Shown: positions 43,829-56,381 of the stretch, piece by piece
How positions within the stretch are numbered: the stretch's first letter is position 1
Layout: the number at the start of each line of letters is the position of its first letter
Source of the DNA: Porites lobata
Taxonomy: Eukaryota > Cnidaria > Anthozoa > Scleractinia > Poritidae
NCBI GenBank assembly: GCA_942486035.1
Contig: CALNXK010000039.1
Coordinates: 1,812,501 to 1,876,500 of the forward strand
Length of the DNA: 64,000 bases
Reading direction: 5' to 3'
Program-made: the position numbers and the translations under genes
The notes under the pieces: generated by a model
What the model was told of the DNA's origin: nothing
What the model saw: the letters and a program-made list of their open reading frames with translations, nothing else
The model's database searches: none

Positions 43829-46800
43829 ATGCTTAAGCTGGGATTCTTGGTGTTTGCATTGTCTCACTTCTGCTTGGCCGACATCTACCTTCATTTTATA
43901 CCAGGATCAAACAATCGACTGAACGGTAACCAAGCCAACGTGAGGAACGCAAACAGACTTTATGACTCCCAGGTACGTAGAGTACACCAGCCTCCTTGGC
44001 CTGTCGGTGGTCACAATGCTCGATTGAGTCGATTTCCCCTGCGTAGAATCAGGGATATAGCAGACATCACTGTTTACAAACATTGCTGTTGTTGTAACGA
44101 GTGAAACAAAGGAATATATCGTTTCAAGAACCAACGTGCGCTTCTGGTTAGCACATCAATATCAATACTAGGTGACAAAAAAAAATTCATCGTGAATTTT
44201 TCTATTAGGGACTTATCCGGCGATCCGACGACCTAATGGAAACGAAAACGTCAAAAAATAATAGGATTAGAAGGCAATTCTAATCTGCATCACACTTTTT
44301 TATACATTTCTTTGGCCCTATTGCACGATTATGACGTAAAATTGCCTAGTTTCACATTTTATAGATACGCAAACAAACAACGATGAAACTATATTTCTCT
44401 TTCTGAACTTGGATAGGTATGCTAAGGATCGCCTACAATGAAACTATTGATAAATTCATGGGTAGGAATGATAGCGATAAAGACTGGAAGAACGAAAATT
44501 CACTTTTTACGCGACGTTTTCGTTGCCATCGCGTCGTCGGATCGTAAAGTCCCTATTGTATTGTGGTAACACTTAGTAACAATGGCAAGAACCACAACGT
44601 TTGAATTGCTTAGGAGCATGCAACCTTCGCTTGACCTTTTGAATGATAAGCACGGCACTCTGGCTTAAAAGGAGGGACAAACAGGAACTTTACCCGCACA
44701 GTAGGGACCTTAAGATCCGACGACTCCACCCCCCACCCCCCGCCCCGCGAAAAAAATGAGACTTTAACGACTTGAGTTGCTCCAATTTTTACCTTCGTAT
44801 TTATCCTAACTGAAGGGCACCGGTAGAAACAGTTTGTAGGGGAAAACCTTATTACACTCTGCTATTAAAGCGCGGAAGGGTGAAGGAAAAGATAGTCAAA
44901 ATGACGCGATTAATTTTGACTGTCACTATTCTTTAATTCTTGTATGTGTTGGCTGCTGCTGATTTCACAGAACAACGGTAAAGCCGGTTACAACGTGGGA
45001 GATAGTGGAAGCAACAATCCTGGCGAAAATATTCAAGAAAAGCGACAACGACCCCTGGTAAGACATTCATTCGGTTCTAACTATTAAATAACACAACAAG
45101 TTTAAATCTGGTGGTGTAACAGATGTCCTAGCATGTGAAAACTTGATTATTCTATCCCCTTATTAATTCTAATGGAACTATCAACAAACTGCGACGCTGC
45201 CTCCAAATAAATCTGGCTATAATAATGAGAATGAGAATGAAAATGAGAATGAGAGTGATACAAACTGATGAACATTTAAACTTTTCCTTTTGTGTTTCGA
45301 AGGAATTTTATATGAGTGGCTGTGACAAGAATGCTCCGACTGAGGTGGAGATCATGTGGACCAACCAACACGGAACAGGACCCAAAACGGATGACCGAGT
45401 AGAGACACAGGTTATCTTACAGTACATGTGCCAGGCATACCTCCCTGGTAAGATGGAGGTTAAAGACATCAATAAAGACTTCCAGCTGCATACTATACGT
45501 AACGGAGGAAACCGTAACACACAGACTTTTAGAAAGGATCAAAGAGAAGACCGACAAATCAGAAAGGACCGCGGACTTCATGAACCCAAGGAGTATTACA
45601 ACGCTTACGTTCGCAGGGAGCGGAACAAGGGTAAGAAAAACTTAACAATTTCGCAAGTTGTTTCACGTCATTTCTATTCTTGTCAAAATCAAATCCAAAT
45701 TGAGCGTAAACATCATACAAGGCTGTAAACGACGAGAGAATGTATGAGAGAAAGGGCTGGGACAAAGGAAACGCCTTTTTCCATAGAGTTAAAATTTACT
45801 GACGGTCAGAGGACAAGATGAACGCTTTCTCTCTCATCTTTTCTCTACAACTAAGAAAGCAGAATCATTAATCTATCTGCTATTCATATACCCCTGGGCA
45901 TATAATATTTAACTGAGTAAAGTCAAACCCAGTTAAAGGGACAGGTTCACGGTTCAGCGCATGCTCATTTATCAAAATGCTGTTTTTCTGCCGCGACATG
46001 CTGTATCGTCTATGCAAGCAATATGATCATGTCATCATGATGTCAAAGAGCCAATCTGCACACTCCCCTGGCAGTCACTTGATCAACTTATGTGCAAATT
46101 ACTGTAAATTAATCAACCATGGAATAAAACCTTCGGGTCAACAATAAATTCAACGTTGGTAGTGTTGGCCTAATCCAAATTTCTGCGATTTTAGTACTCC
46201 TCCATCCTACTTCAGGTTACTCTGAAATACACTCTGAGATCGCTGAGATACATGTGAGTAGAATTATTAACCGATAGAATTAATCAAAAATGGAAAAAAA
46301 GGAATTTATTTATGAGCATGCGCTTAACCGTGAACCTGTCTCTTTAACATGGACACTGTTGGGGCCATAGAAATTGTCTGTATTAACAGAGTGTCTGTAT
46401 TAAGTGGGTTTCATTTAGAGAAAATGTAAGGGCTTCTTTCCCCTGGAACAAAGCATTAACAGTTCGTGATGATGAGGTGTCCTGCAAATGTGAAATTCGA
46501 GCTTCGAGAGGTTTTATGTTATTATTTGTCGCTGTGAGGAAATCTACGGTTGCTATTGTATCCAATAAGAAAATTAAATATACTAATCTCAACCCATAAT
46601 TAATTATCGTCTTTAACATAAAAAGTTCTTCATGCAAACATGCTCGACCCCGATTTCTTGCGATGGCAAATTTCTTCACTTACTTACCCCTTAAGAAACC
46701 AAGAGACATCGCTTTTTCCCCTTGTCAGTCCTAAAGCGCGTGCAAAGATGGCAGGTATTGTGAATAAGGACTATTGCACAATCCAGTGAATAGAGATTTA

Positions 46801-46989
46801 TTCAGTGGATTGCGCTATCAATATTTAGTAAAATCCAACTAGTGGTCTATTTTCAATGCTGCGTTGTGATTGGTTGAGCTACTACTAGGCTATATGTTAT
46901 AGCCCACTAGTAGCGAAAAGCGCGGGCTTTTTGGCGGCAAAAAAAGGATTAAAGTCTAGCTTTAACTAGTTGAAAGTGTTTTGACGAAC

Positions 46990-47021
<32 letters not shown>

Positions 47022-47084
47022 GGCCCTCATGGCCTCTGAGTCAATAGCCCATTCGCCCTTCGGACTCATGGGTTATTTACTCAG

Positions 47085-47119
<35 letters not shown>

Positions 47120-47402
47120 CCATCTTTTGAACAATCGGAGCCAGAAAGCAAGATAGGATAACAGAAATTTAAGATAATTAGTCGAAGCGAAAACGGTTTA
47201 GTACCTTGCGGGGAAAAGTTGAATCGAGTGCATTTGTCGTCACCATCATCATCATCATCATCATCATCATTAATCTTCATAATCTTCCTCGTTATCATTA
47301 ATCATCATCATCATTATCCAGAAACCCAAAATCGTTATATCATCATCGTTGTCATCGGCATCATTACCGTCATCATCGTCATCACAGTCTTTGTCATGTT
47401 CG

Positions 47403-47442
<40 letters not shown>

Positions 47443-50400
47443 TAATAGTCTTCGTCATCATCTGTCTGTCATTAAGGATTTTCAGGAAGACCAAGATATC
47501 GAGTAGCAACTTTGGGTCTCAAGCCAGTTTTGTCTCAAGGACCCTCGCTCCTCTTATTGTATCATTGTACTGACAGTTTGTTATATAGAGACTGGTGGAT
47601 TTACAAGTTCTTAAACACGATGATACCTGAAAACCAGATTAAGAACTATCTTGTAGTCAATCTCATAGTCGTAAGATAAACGCAAGTCCCCTTACATCCC
47701 AATGTCTTTCCCAGGGTTCTCTCTTACTCGTCCCCACCAGTAGGACAGAACCCTGAGAACAAGGCTGCTTACAGCCCACAAACAATGGCAGGACAAAAAA
47801 CATTTTTTTCAAACGAAGTAACTTTTCACTAATTTGCAGGCTTATTCACCGCTGACCAAAAACTTAAAGGCACTACCACACAGTACACACGACAGAATGC
47901 TAATGGAAACAGAAGGGGCCTGGAGGTACCTGAGGAGCGTGATTACTATCCCTACTGGGGCCCTACCCCGTGGAACGACATTGCCATCATGGTTAGTAAC
48001 AAAGAAACAGAGAAGTTGATGAAAGACTACGTAAAAAGTCAGGAATTTTTCGAGAAGTGTAAGTTACTACCAATTAAAAATTGTACAATTGTATCTGACT
48101 ATGAGAAAACCTGTCGGAACAACACTTAACATTGTCGAGCACTGTCTTATTAGAGAGCTTTAGATTTAAGGACGAGAACGTCGAGTACTAGTACGAGATT
48201 TAACTTAAAGCTTTTGCGCGTGTTCTAAAAAAAATACACCCTGGAAAGCTTCGTTTTTTACTTTTTTTCACCAAAAAAGTAAATACGGTTGTTTATACTA
48301 AAGGAGGTTAAGCCCTCTCCCGATAGCAAAACGATAAAACCTCTTACATTTAATAACTTGTTCACGCCCATGGATGTGACGTCACATTTTTCCACTATGT
48401 TGGAACCGATCACGTCAGCCAGTTTCCTATCCAGTCTTTCTATTATACATGTTCACGCCACTATGACATTCTGGCTAAAACTCGGAGTAGACTAATTACC
48501 ACGGCCATATTACGTTTTCCAAAATGACGCTGGTTCACGCTTGAGCAATACTCAGTATTGAGAAAATCTCGTACTCGTAGTCGTCCTCGTCTCAGAATCT
48601 AAAGCTCCATTATATATATATTATTTCAAGTGTGCTTATTTCTTCTTTTAATCGTTATAATAAATTAATTAATAGACCTTTTTAGCTTGTTTGTTTTGTT
48701 TTCACATTTCAGACCACCTCATGGTACCTCAGAGAACCGTTTCTTTCAAATGTCGTCCTATGCACATGAATCCACGTGCATATGTATGCATAACTCACGA
48801 AAAAAGGAAAATTTCATTGAGAAAATCTCGTGGTCTGACTTGGGAAAACAAAAAATACAAGCTAAATAGGTCTATTAAGCAAATCATTCAGTTTAATGAA
48901 TGAATGAATTATAATCAATTAGAACTCATTTTCACGAAATGCTGGACCTAATTCAAATCGGTTTTCTTGTAGGGCTGTGTATCATGAAGAATGGTCTCCA
49001 AAAGCAATCGTCCTGCCCAAGAATCCCACCTCGCAACAGAAACAGCGAATACTGTGTCGCCAGCTTCATATCTAGAGAATCGTGTGTGAACGGAGGAGGA
49101 AACTGGACCAAAGTTCTGACAAACTACAAAGAAAGGCTGTCCGACAACGCTGATTTATGCGCCAGCGTCAAGAGAGTTTATGGTGTACCTTACGAAGCCC
49201 ACAAAATAACCCAAGGCTCGGATAATCAAAAGCAAGTTCTCGTTAGGGCGGACGAAACGGAAGTAGTCTACGCTCCCTCCACTGTTGTCAACCATAATGG
49301 ACTGAATATGGAAGGAGAGTTTTCTTCGTATAAATGGAAAGTTCCGCACTTTCCGTCCCAAACCATTCAGCGTTGTGTCTTGAGGATAAGGTGAGACGTC
49401 GACCGACTAAGCTTTTTTACAATAACTAAGCAATTTCTTGCGTGTTTATTGGCTGAGAGCCATGGTGAATGAGAGTATGGACCAGGGAACTACAGTTCCT
49501 TGAGTTCTTAACTTGCTGTCGACACTCCTTTGTTTTTTTTCCCATATTTTATAAATTCTATAAACCGCCGTTTAGATTATCAGAAATATAATGTGAGCTT
49601 ATTCTTACATTCCATGTCTGTGTATATTGGCAGGTACAACATTACTACTGATGATGCACCAAGGTCTTTTACTGCGGCTGATAACGCTGAGTAAGTGGCA
49701 TTGCACCTCCCGAGCCGGGTAGAGAAGGGAGATGGTGTTTAATTTCTTAATCGAGTTTTACAAACGGAGAGGGTCCAACCTAAGGACTACCCCTTACTAC
49801 CCCCTTACCGTATTATTTTACAATTTTGACAGAACAAAAATACCCCTTTCACATACCTACTTACGAACACCACATACACGTTCCAAAAGATTGAAAGGAG
49901 TTAATGAACTATATTGTGAAACAGTACCCATCCAAAGTGCATCTGTTTCAAGTATTTTTACATCTTTCATTATGATAATACTATTACCTCCTAAAATCCC
50001 TACCATTTTTATATACCTGAAGTCCGAAAAGGTTTTCTGTTTGGATCCTTTTTGAGTTGGCTGTTATCTGAGGTACCGCTAATCGAGAGGTCGATCCATT
50101 AACGATCCATTAAATAAAGAAATTCGTTTTATGTTAGCGCTAACCAACCTAGACCAACTAATTCTTCCATTTTTCCAAACGGTTATAAACTTTCCCTCCT
50201 CCTCCCATGACCGCCGTCCCCCGTCCAGTCACTAAGTGAGACGGTAGTCATCTGAGCTAGACTGTGAACAGTCTAATCAATAAACTATGTGCCGTTTTTG
50301 TTGTTTACTCTTTAGAAAGCTTTCACTTAGTCTTATTCTGGGGATAATGTTTAACTAAAGTTTCCCGCAAGAGGTTAAATTTGGCTGCTGACAGAATGGA

Positions 50401-52607
50401 AAAAAATAAGCAAGCAAACAAACAAAACCCATGCTTCTCAGCTTTTTAGTTGCTCTGACGTTAGGCCATGTACCTCAAATCGATTTTGTAAAGTTTGGGT
50501 GAAAGCGGGCGTTGTCCAATGTGAATTCATCCCTTCAATGGCTCCCGCTGCATGTGATACTTCCACCGTCCCTACAATCAGGCGTTTTTTACCCAAACAT
50601 AATAGCCCGCGTTGTAGCCGGACTCAAGACCTATAAAGAACTCGATAAGGATTTAGACGGTCAGCGGCGCAGGCTAAAACAAAAGGGAAGAAGGACCGCC
50701 CGATCGCAGGTTACACCGTCCCCAGCTTTTGCTTTTCTTCCAGTTTGCTTCAAGTTTGCTTTATCTGATTCCCTCCTTTTGCCAAATCTTTTTTTATAAA
50801 TTATATTCCAGTACCATGACTCTTCAATAGATATCGCTAGAATAGTTCCAATTTGCTTCTAGAGTTAAGAATGACCCTACAACCCTTGCTGTGGATGGAA
50901 CAACGAAGCTTCAGTTAGCCTTGAACACCGCTCAACTCGCTCGTACTTTCCAGGACAGAACACATGTGTTTTACTTGAAGCCACGACCCGCGAGTATTAA
51001 AAATGCGAGGGTAGTTTACATCGGAGGGATGGGAAAGAGAGGAAATATTGTTCAAACCTATCCCGCCATGGAGTATCGCTTCGTCCCTGAGCGTTTGACT
51101 GTTTCCACCAGAGATGTGTTGTGTTTTGCTTGGTCTGGTGAGTTTGTCTCCTTGAAACATGCACGTGACGTAGATTGGGCCTGCGTATAGACTACGAGTA
51201 GTCAGCGCAATGTAGGAGCTGCTCGTAAGGTGTGTCCTCATTGGTCACAGAAAACAATAGCACGTCATTGATTATCATTATTTCCCATTGTTTCACGGTT
51301 AGAGTATCGAACCAATTGGCTTTTAGGGTTAGGAGAGCTGCTACATGCCTGAGTTTTCCCTCATTTTCCTCTGATACCTGAGGAGCTTTAGCTTTGGCGA
51401 CGGTGACAGCAGCGAAAACGTCACTTTTAAAACTGGTATTCGCTTTTTTTTCACACATTGCCCAATTCGCCGAAAATGTCAAATGTAGGCAAACAAAGTT
51501 CCCTTAAGTTGATTTATTGGGGGGACCCCACTTAAGTTTAGAAAGAGAAAGAAAAAGTGGTTGTCGTTTGTTTACATTGCTCAGCTCCATAAAGCGTGAA
51601 ATTAGGTATTTTCACGTCGTAGTCGTGCAATGAAGGCAAGGAAATGTACAAAAAAAGTGTGATGCACGTGCAAAGTTGTTGTTTTGCTTGACAAACCCAA
51701 TGCTTTTTTATGTTCTCGTTGCCGTCGCCGTAGTCGTTTGAATTTGTAAAGCTCCTTAGTGGAATCAGCGAGCGCGTGTGAAAATCGCCCCTAAGAGGAG
51801 AGTGACACGTGGAGGTAAGAGGGCGTAATTATAAATTGGTCAACGCTGTTCTTGACTTAGTTTTTGAATTTCTCTCTGCAGGATCTAATAACAATCCAAA
51901 CAATGATGGGGAAGGACAAGCACGTAAGGACGACATCTAGCGTCTTTATATTTCTTAATTTTATCCCTTGTGAGGGAATTCGGGAAATTTTTGTTTGTGG
52001 AATTCGGGAAATTTGAGTTGTGGAATCTGGAATCCCGGATTTTAAAATCCGAAATGCAGCTCAAGGAATTTGAAATCCCTCTAACGATTGGAATCAGGAA
52101 TCCAAAATGCGGAATTCTCTACCGGAATCCGGAATCCGGAGTCCATGGCGTGGAACCAGAATCCAAGACTGTATTAATTTCCTTTACACCAGTAGGGAGA
52201 CTTAATTGGTCTCTTGCTTTATATATTTAGCAGACGGATGCACTGTACGTGTTCGACTGTCTATTTCCAATTTTTTCCTTGTACAATATCTTTTAGGGTC
52301 GGACAGAACAAACGTGTGTTGGGTAAAGGAAGGATGCAGTTCGCTCAAGCCTAAAGCCTGTTCCAGCTTGCCTCTTGAAGTTGTTGATAATGTGAACGAA
52401 TTCAACGCCGATAAGTTGAACCTTCACTTCAACACAGGGTGTTACACCGGTGATGCTAAAAATCTGCAAGCTCAACTGAACAACGCGCCGGCCTCCTGTA
52501 ATCCACCGTGCTTCCGCATCAAGAAGCCTGGGGAGTACTGTTACATGAGCACGCGTAATAACAACTTCTCCAACCGACGTCACATGGGACAGATCACCGT
52601 CCGCTGA
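43829..52607 (+). CDS. DD3-3-like secreted protein, full-length copy (10 exons)
   Basis: Exons: 43829-43972, 44971-45057, 45303-45630, 47840-48058, about 48713-48775, 48973-49390, 49634-49690, 50863-51137, 51882-51923, 52297-52607, giving about 647 aa. All but the exon 5 end have good GT/AG sites and keep frame (phases 0,0,1,1,1,2,2,1,1). Residues 1-17 form a signal peptide ending LADIYLH. Then come the PGSNNRL stretch, IMWTNQHGTG, a highly charged RKDQREDRQIRKDRG segment in exon 3, a Trp/Pro-rich PYWGPTPWND segment in exon 4, NHNGLN in exon 6 and a Cys-rich end with CYTGDAKN and TRNNNFSNR. These are marks of the DD3-3 family, first known from Dictyostelium and of unknown biochemical role. 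It is probably secreted. The start was chosen because ATG 43829 follows a T-tract 3' splice site at 43805 and leads into the signal peptide. The exon 5/6 junction is uncertain. Confidence 0.85.
46771..46820. repeat. Fragment of the GGATAGCGC-type MITE
   Basis: ATCCAGTGAATAGAGATTTA and a following TTCAGTGGATTGCGCTATC match the inside of the MITEs at 24431-24577 and 58653-58799. It lies in intron 3 of the second DD3-3 gene. Confidence 0.55.
46824..47113. mobile_element. MITE family W, copy 2 (inverted relative to copy 1)
   Basis: The block bounded by TTTAGTAAAATCCAACTAGT and its inverse ACTAGTTGGATTTTACTAAA is followed by the palindrome AACAATTATTCCTC ... GAGGAATAATTGTT. This is the same composite as at 30892-31194, in the opposite orientation. 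Confidence 0.8.
47230..47460. repeat. Imperfect (ATC)n microsatellite
   Basis: CATCAT-type tracts at 47240-47270, 47301-47314 and 47403-47442 are linked by related interrupted repeats. The long frames reading poly-Asp, poly-Ser or poly-Ile here are artefacts of the repeat. Confidence 0.85.
51974..52165. repeat. GGAAT-rich block
   Basis: About eleven GGAAT motifs in 190 bp, including GGAATCTGGAATCC and CCGGAATCCGGAATCCGG, lie in the last intron of the second DD3-3 gene. It resembles a decayed GGAATCC-type minisatellite. Confidence 0.6.
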
Positions 52608-54243
52608 AAGGAAATACAATCAAGAAACTTTAGCTGACAAAGATTTCTATTAAGTTTTGTTGCTGATTTTATTTGTTAGTTATAGATTACCAAATATTGA
52701 TTGAACTAAATTGTCGTAATATTCAACAGCCTGGTTTCCTATTATAGACCGTTATAATGTAACACGAACTTTAATTCGATGCTGGCTACAACAATTGCTC
52801 TTATTTATTTTTTTTTTTTTGTTAACTTCAAACTGTAAATTTTCTTCTAGGATTTGTGATGTTATTCTACTGCTAAGTGTTTTATGTAAGCTTTCAAATA
52901 TTTGTGCTTAAATACCTAGTAAGCCACACTGCTTCATAAGAAATCTTTGTAGTCTGAGTTTCCGCCTACGTTAGCCTAATAAGTATTGACGAACCTAGGG
53001 CGAGATGGAGTTAACTGAATTAGTTAAAATAGATAAATTGTGGAAGTGCTGTTTCTTATTCATGAAACGTAGGTATTGAAAATAAAATGTTTGTTAGGTG
53101 AAAAGGTCTCCGTGTGTAGAGCGTAGGGTGAAGTCACAACTATCACTGAAATCCTACAGCTAATACTGATCGACTTAGAACCACCCACCTCTTCCCCTTC
53201 TGCAAATTAAAAAGTATCAAATAAGCGTCCCATTTCTAATAATTCATACCCTCTATGTATTTTGTTTTCGTTAATTTCATTTTACTTTTCATTTATTTTT
53301 TATTTCTCATTGTTTTGTTTTTGTTATCTCATGGACAACTTTATCTTATATTTTAATCACATTCTTATTTTTTTTCAATGGTGTATATACAAGTGTTTCA
53401 CATGGATGATGAAAGGAGAGTAGCCCTAGGATGGGAATTGATTTTCCCCCTACCACTATCTTCCGCTAGCATCCTTTTTTCCCTCAGTAAATTGACGCCT
53501 AGCTCTGTTTCGAACTCCAAAAATTAAATAAGCACCCCAGAAACCTAACTTGAGCATTAACGAGAGTCAAGGAAGGCTAGGTTGAAACTATGTTTGCTTC
53601 TCTTGGTACCGCGGATCACGAGATTCGAAAATAGCCTTAACAACCCCCCTCTCAAATCTCCAAAATATCCCCTGCCCGTCCCCGTAAGGAAGGCGTGAAT
53701 TACTGCAGCTGAAAATGATCATTCCTTAGTATGTGAGGTGTACCATTTCTGTCAAAAAATGAAAAGGGTACTGGAAGAAGTGGGACCTCGCGGCGGAGAC
53801 TCCCCAAATAAATCCTCGCTAAGTACCCGTCTGGACTTTTCCCATAACTTCCCTTTTTGTCTGTTTATCTATATTCTCGTGACTTATCAGTCGTAACAAG
53901 GCCACAAGGTGAGTAACCTTTAGTTACCTTCCTCCAGGCTTTGATCAGGAGCCGATTAAATGGAGCCTCCATAAGCTTCCATATGTGCTGTACCCTTGAG
54001 TCAACCTATTCCCGTAAAGAATTATTTTTTAGAACAGGCTTTCCGGCGAAATTAATGTGTTTTCGAGGACGTCCGCGTATTACCTTAGCAAGAAAAAAAT
54101 GGCGGCGAAAGAGGGAAATTGACCGACAAGTTTACTCCTTGGTCCATCACCGTGGCTCCTACTTTGATAGATTTTGCTCGCAAAAGTGGCATAATGTGCT
54201 ACTGGCAGTGCTCTTATATTTCTAAAAGTATACCAATTGTTGG
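52608..54243. other. 3' flank of the second DD3-3 gene
   Basis: AATAAA at 53081-53086 is the best poly(A) signal and would give a 3' UTR of about 500 bp. Beyond it is AT-rich DNA. No further gene is recognised; a frame at 53941-54222 overlaps repeat-like sequence. Confidence 0.55.
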
Positions 54244-54805
54244 TTTTCACATTACGTCACTAAAATTCAGGCTAAAAAACTAAAAACCTACCGAGATTTT
54301 ACTTTCACGATGTAATAGAACAGCTAAAAACTAATTTTTATACAAATTTTCGCTTCAAAAGGGTTCTTGGTTTTGTGACAGAGTACGCTTGAATTCCTAA
54401 GCTTTTGCGTGACGCGGCGAGAGAGCTGTCATGTAGGTTAAAAAAAATGACTTATTTCAGGAAATTTTGCTATCTAAACAGTTTGTGTATTAGAAAAAGT
54501 ATTACTTTCATGCTTATGAGTCTCTCCAAGAATAATTTCACGCTTTTATAGCAAAACTCGGTAACAGATGTTTCTGTTGGTTTCCGTCCGCCATGTTGGA
54601 GCTCATCCAGGTGAGCATGGCGTCTCCATACAAATCTCTATAAGTTTGGAAAACATTTCTTCGGATATCTCGTATACGAAATATTCCTCTGACCTGAATC
54701 TTGGCGAGGGTCTTTTTATACGTACCTCCTTTCATTTCCCAGATTCTGGACTTTATCTATTGAACGGTTTTGATTTTGATTTTGATCCATTCTGAATGGC
54801 GTGAC
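54244..54805 (-). repeat. Dispersed repeat family Y, copy 2
   Basis: Inverted relative to the copy at 16395-16965, it matches that copy over about 560 bp, for example CCGTCCGCCATGTTGGAGCT and TTCGCTTCAAAAGGGTTCTT. Confidence 0.75.
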
Positions 54806-55106
54806 AATGATAATTATGCTAGTTTTTGTAAATTATGCTCATTTTAGACCATTTTAGCACTAAATTCAGAAATTATGCTTTTATTTTTTACTTTAAATTT
54901 GGTAAAAAGCAACTCAATAACAAGGCAACAAACAAGTAAATGGCAAACCCATTATCCCTATTTACATCTACAAAATCTAGAGTATTGATGATATATGAAA
55001 TAAATCATATATGAACTGCGGAAATGAACTGAAAATGAAGAAATGATCGTCGCAGTGAACGCAATTTATGCAAGTGCGTAAAGAAGCCTGAAAAACAAAA
55101 AATTCA

Positions 55107-55158
55107 GGACTTCAATGGGGTTTGAACCCGTAACCTCGCGATACCGGTGCGATGCTCT

Positions 55159-55178
<20 letters not shown>
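55107..55178 (-). tRNA. tRNA-like, anticodon GGT (Thr) by position; probably tRNA-derived repeat
   Basis: It is 72 nt long. The acceptor stem GGCTTCA/TGAAGTC pairs (one G-T), D-arm GCTC..GAGC pairs, anticodon arm TCGC/GCGA pairs with GGT at positions 34-36, and T-loop TTCAAAC is present. The T-stem has one C-A mismatch, and position 33 is C instead of the universal U. The clustered inverted setting also argues for a tRNA-derived repeat over a functional gene. Confidence 0.5.
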
Positions 55179-55193
<15 letters not shown>

Positions 55194-55485
55194 AGGTCAA
55201 TTATGGGTTCATAGGGTTCATATGTTCCCGTGAAAGAAATGAGTGTTAATGATATATGAAATAAATCATATATGAACTGCAGAAATGAAATGAAAATGAA
55301 GAAATGATCGTCGCAGAGAACGCAATTTATGCAACTGCGTAAAGAAGCCTGAAAAAAAATTCAGGACTTCACTGCGACGATCATTTCTTCATTTTCATTT
55401 CACTTCCGCAGTTCATATATGATTTCTTTCATAAATCATTAACACTCATTTCTTTCACGGGAACATATGAACCCACAATTGACCT

Positions 55486-55500
<15 letters not shown>

Positions 55501-55518
<18 letters not shown>

Positions 55519-55527
55519 TTAGAGCAT

Positions 55528-55558
<31 letters not shown>

Positions 55559-55570
55559 CCGTTGAAGTCC
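55501..55570 (+). tRNA. tRNA-like, second arm copy with damaged anticodon arm
   Basis: It is the same unit as at 55107-55178 but 70 nt long. Its T-stem ACGGG/CCCGT is perfect, whereas two bases are missing from the anticodon arm (TCACCGGTATCGCGA). The two copies are therefore damaged at different places. Confidence 0.45.
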
Positions 55571-55645
55571 TGAATTTTTCAGGCTTCTTTACGCAATTGC
55601 ATAAATTGCGTTCACTGCAACGATCATTTCTTCATTTTCAGAGAC

Positions 55646-56322
55646 TTTAGAATTGCATAAATATTCATTGTCTGACACTGTATAAAAATCTCGAACAATT
55701 AATAATTGCACGTGGACGCCATCTTGGGTTAACGACGGGATCTGGGGACGAGAATGAAAGAATCCTGGGTCACTTCTTGAACACTTATCTCGGGCCAAAA
55801 AAATTGTTATATGATAAAACGAAAAAAAAAAAGAAAGAAAATTTTGGCTGCAAATCTAGACAAAAGAAAATTATGCTAGCGGTGCTTTTTTTTCGGAAAA
55901 TAGGTGAAAATTATGCTCCCCATTACGAATTATGCCAAAAAATATACTAGCCCTATCTATCAAAGCTTACCTTCTTCTGTTTGAGGAACATTGGCTGAAC
56001 AGATCTTGTACCTCGATCTCTCGGCTTCGTCAATGAGAGATCTGGGTACAATACGAGATTGATTAAACAGGGGTATAGTGAAACACCTAAAAACAATACA
56101 CTTGAAACGATGATAAATTGAGCTCATCTTTAAGAGGACTAATCTTTATAGAAAAGCGGAAAATTAGTGTTGTTAGAATAATGCCGGTCATGTTCGTATC
56201 TAATGACGTTTCAATGAATACTGTAAACAATTATTGTAAATGTTGGCCCTCCCATCCCCTCCCGTAAAGTTTCCCCTTAGTTTTTTTCGATGAGGACCTG
56301 GGTTCCAGTGATGAAAATAAAC
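55646..56322. other. Upstream region of the ABCD-type gene
   Basis: No coding exon is recognised. Close to the gene, AAACATGGCGGCCGC (56319-56333) contains a YY1-like ATGGCGGC motif often found at transcription starts of housekeeping genes. No TATA box is evident. Confidence 0.4.
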
Positions 56323-56379
56323 ATGGCGGCCGCTGGAACAGGTGGCACCAATATTTCCACGTTCATATTTTCAGCGTAA
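56323..56379 (+). CDS. Possible 18-codon upstream ORF of the ABCD-type gene
   Basis: ATG at 56323 opens an 18-codon frame ending at TAA 56377-56379, two bases before the main ATG at 56382. It could reduce translation of the main frame. Alternatively ATATTTTCAG at 56365-56374 is a 3' splice site and removes it, as in both DD3-3 genes. Confidence 0.3.
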   Translation: MAAAGTGGTNISTFIFSA

Positions 56380-56381
56380 AA

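Larger units (their letters stand above)
55005..55645. repeat. Large inverted repeat of a tRNA-derived sequence
   Basis: The left arm (about 55005-55265) and right arm (about 55372-55645) are reverse complements with scattered differences. Each contains a tRNA-like unit followed by GAATTTTT..CAGGCTTCTTTACGC and a CGATCATTTCTTCATTTTCA tail. An extra partial tail copy lies in the centre (55285-55365). This suggests a tRNA-headed SINE or a duplicated tRNA locus in head-to-head arrangement. Confidence 0.75.

Noticed and set aside
47077..47573. Poly-Asp, poly-Ser and poly-Ile frames
   Set aside because: All come from the imperfect ATC microsatellite read in different frames.
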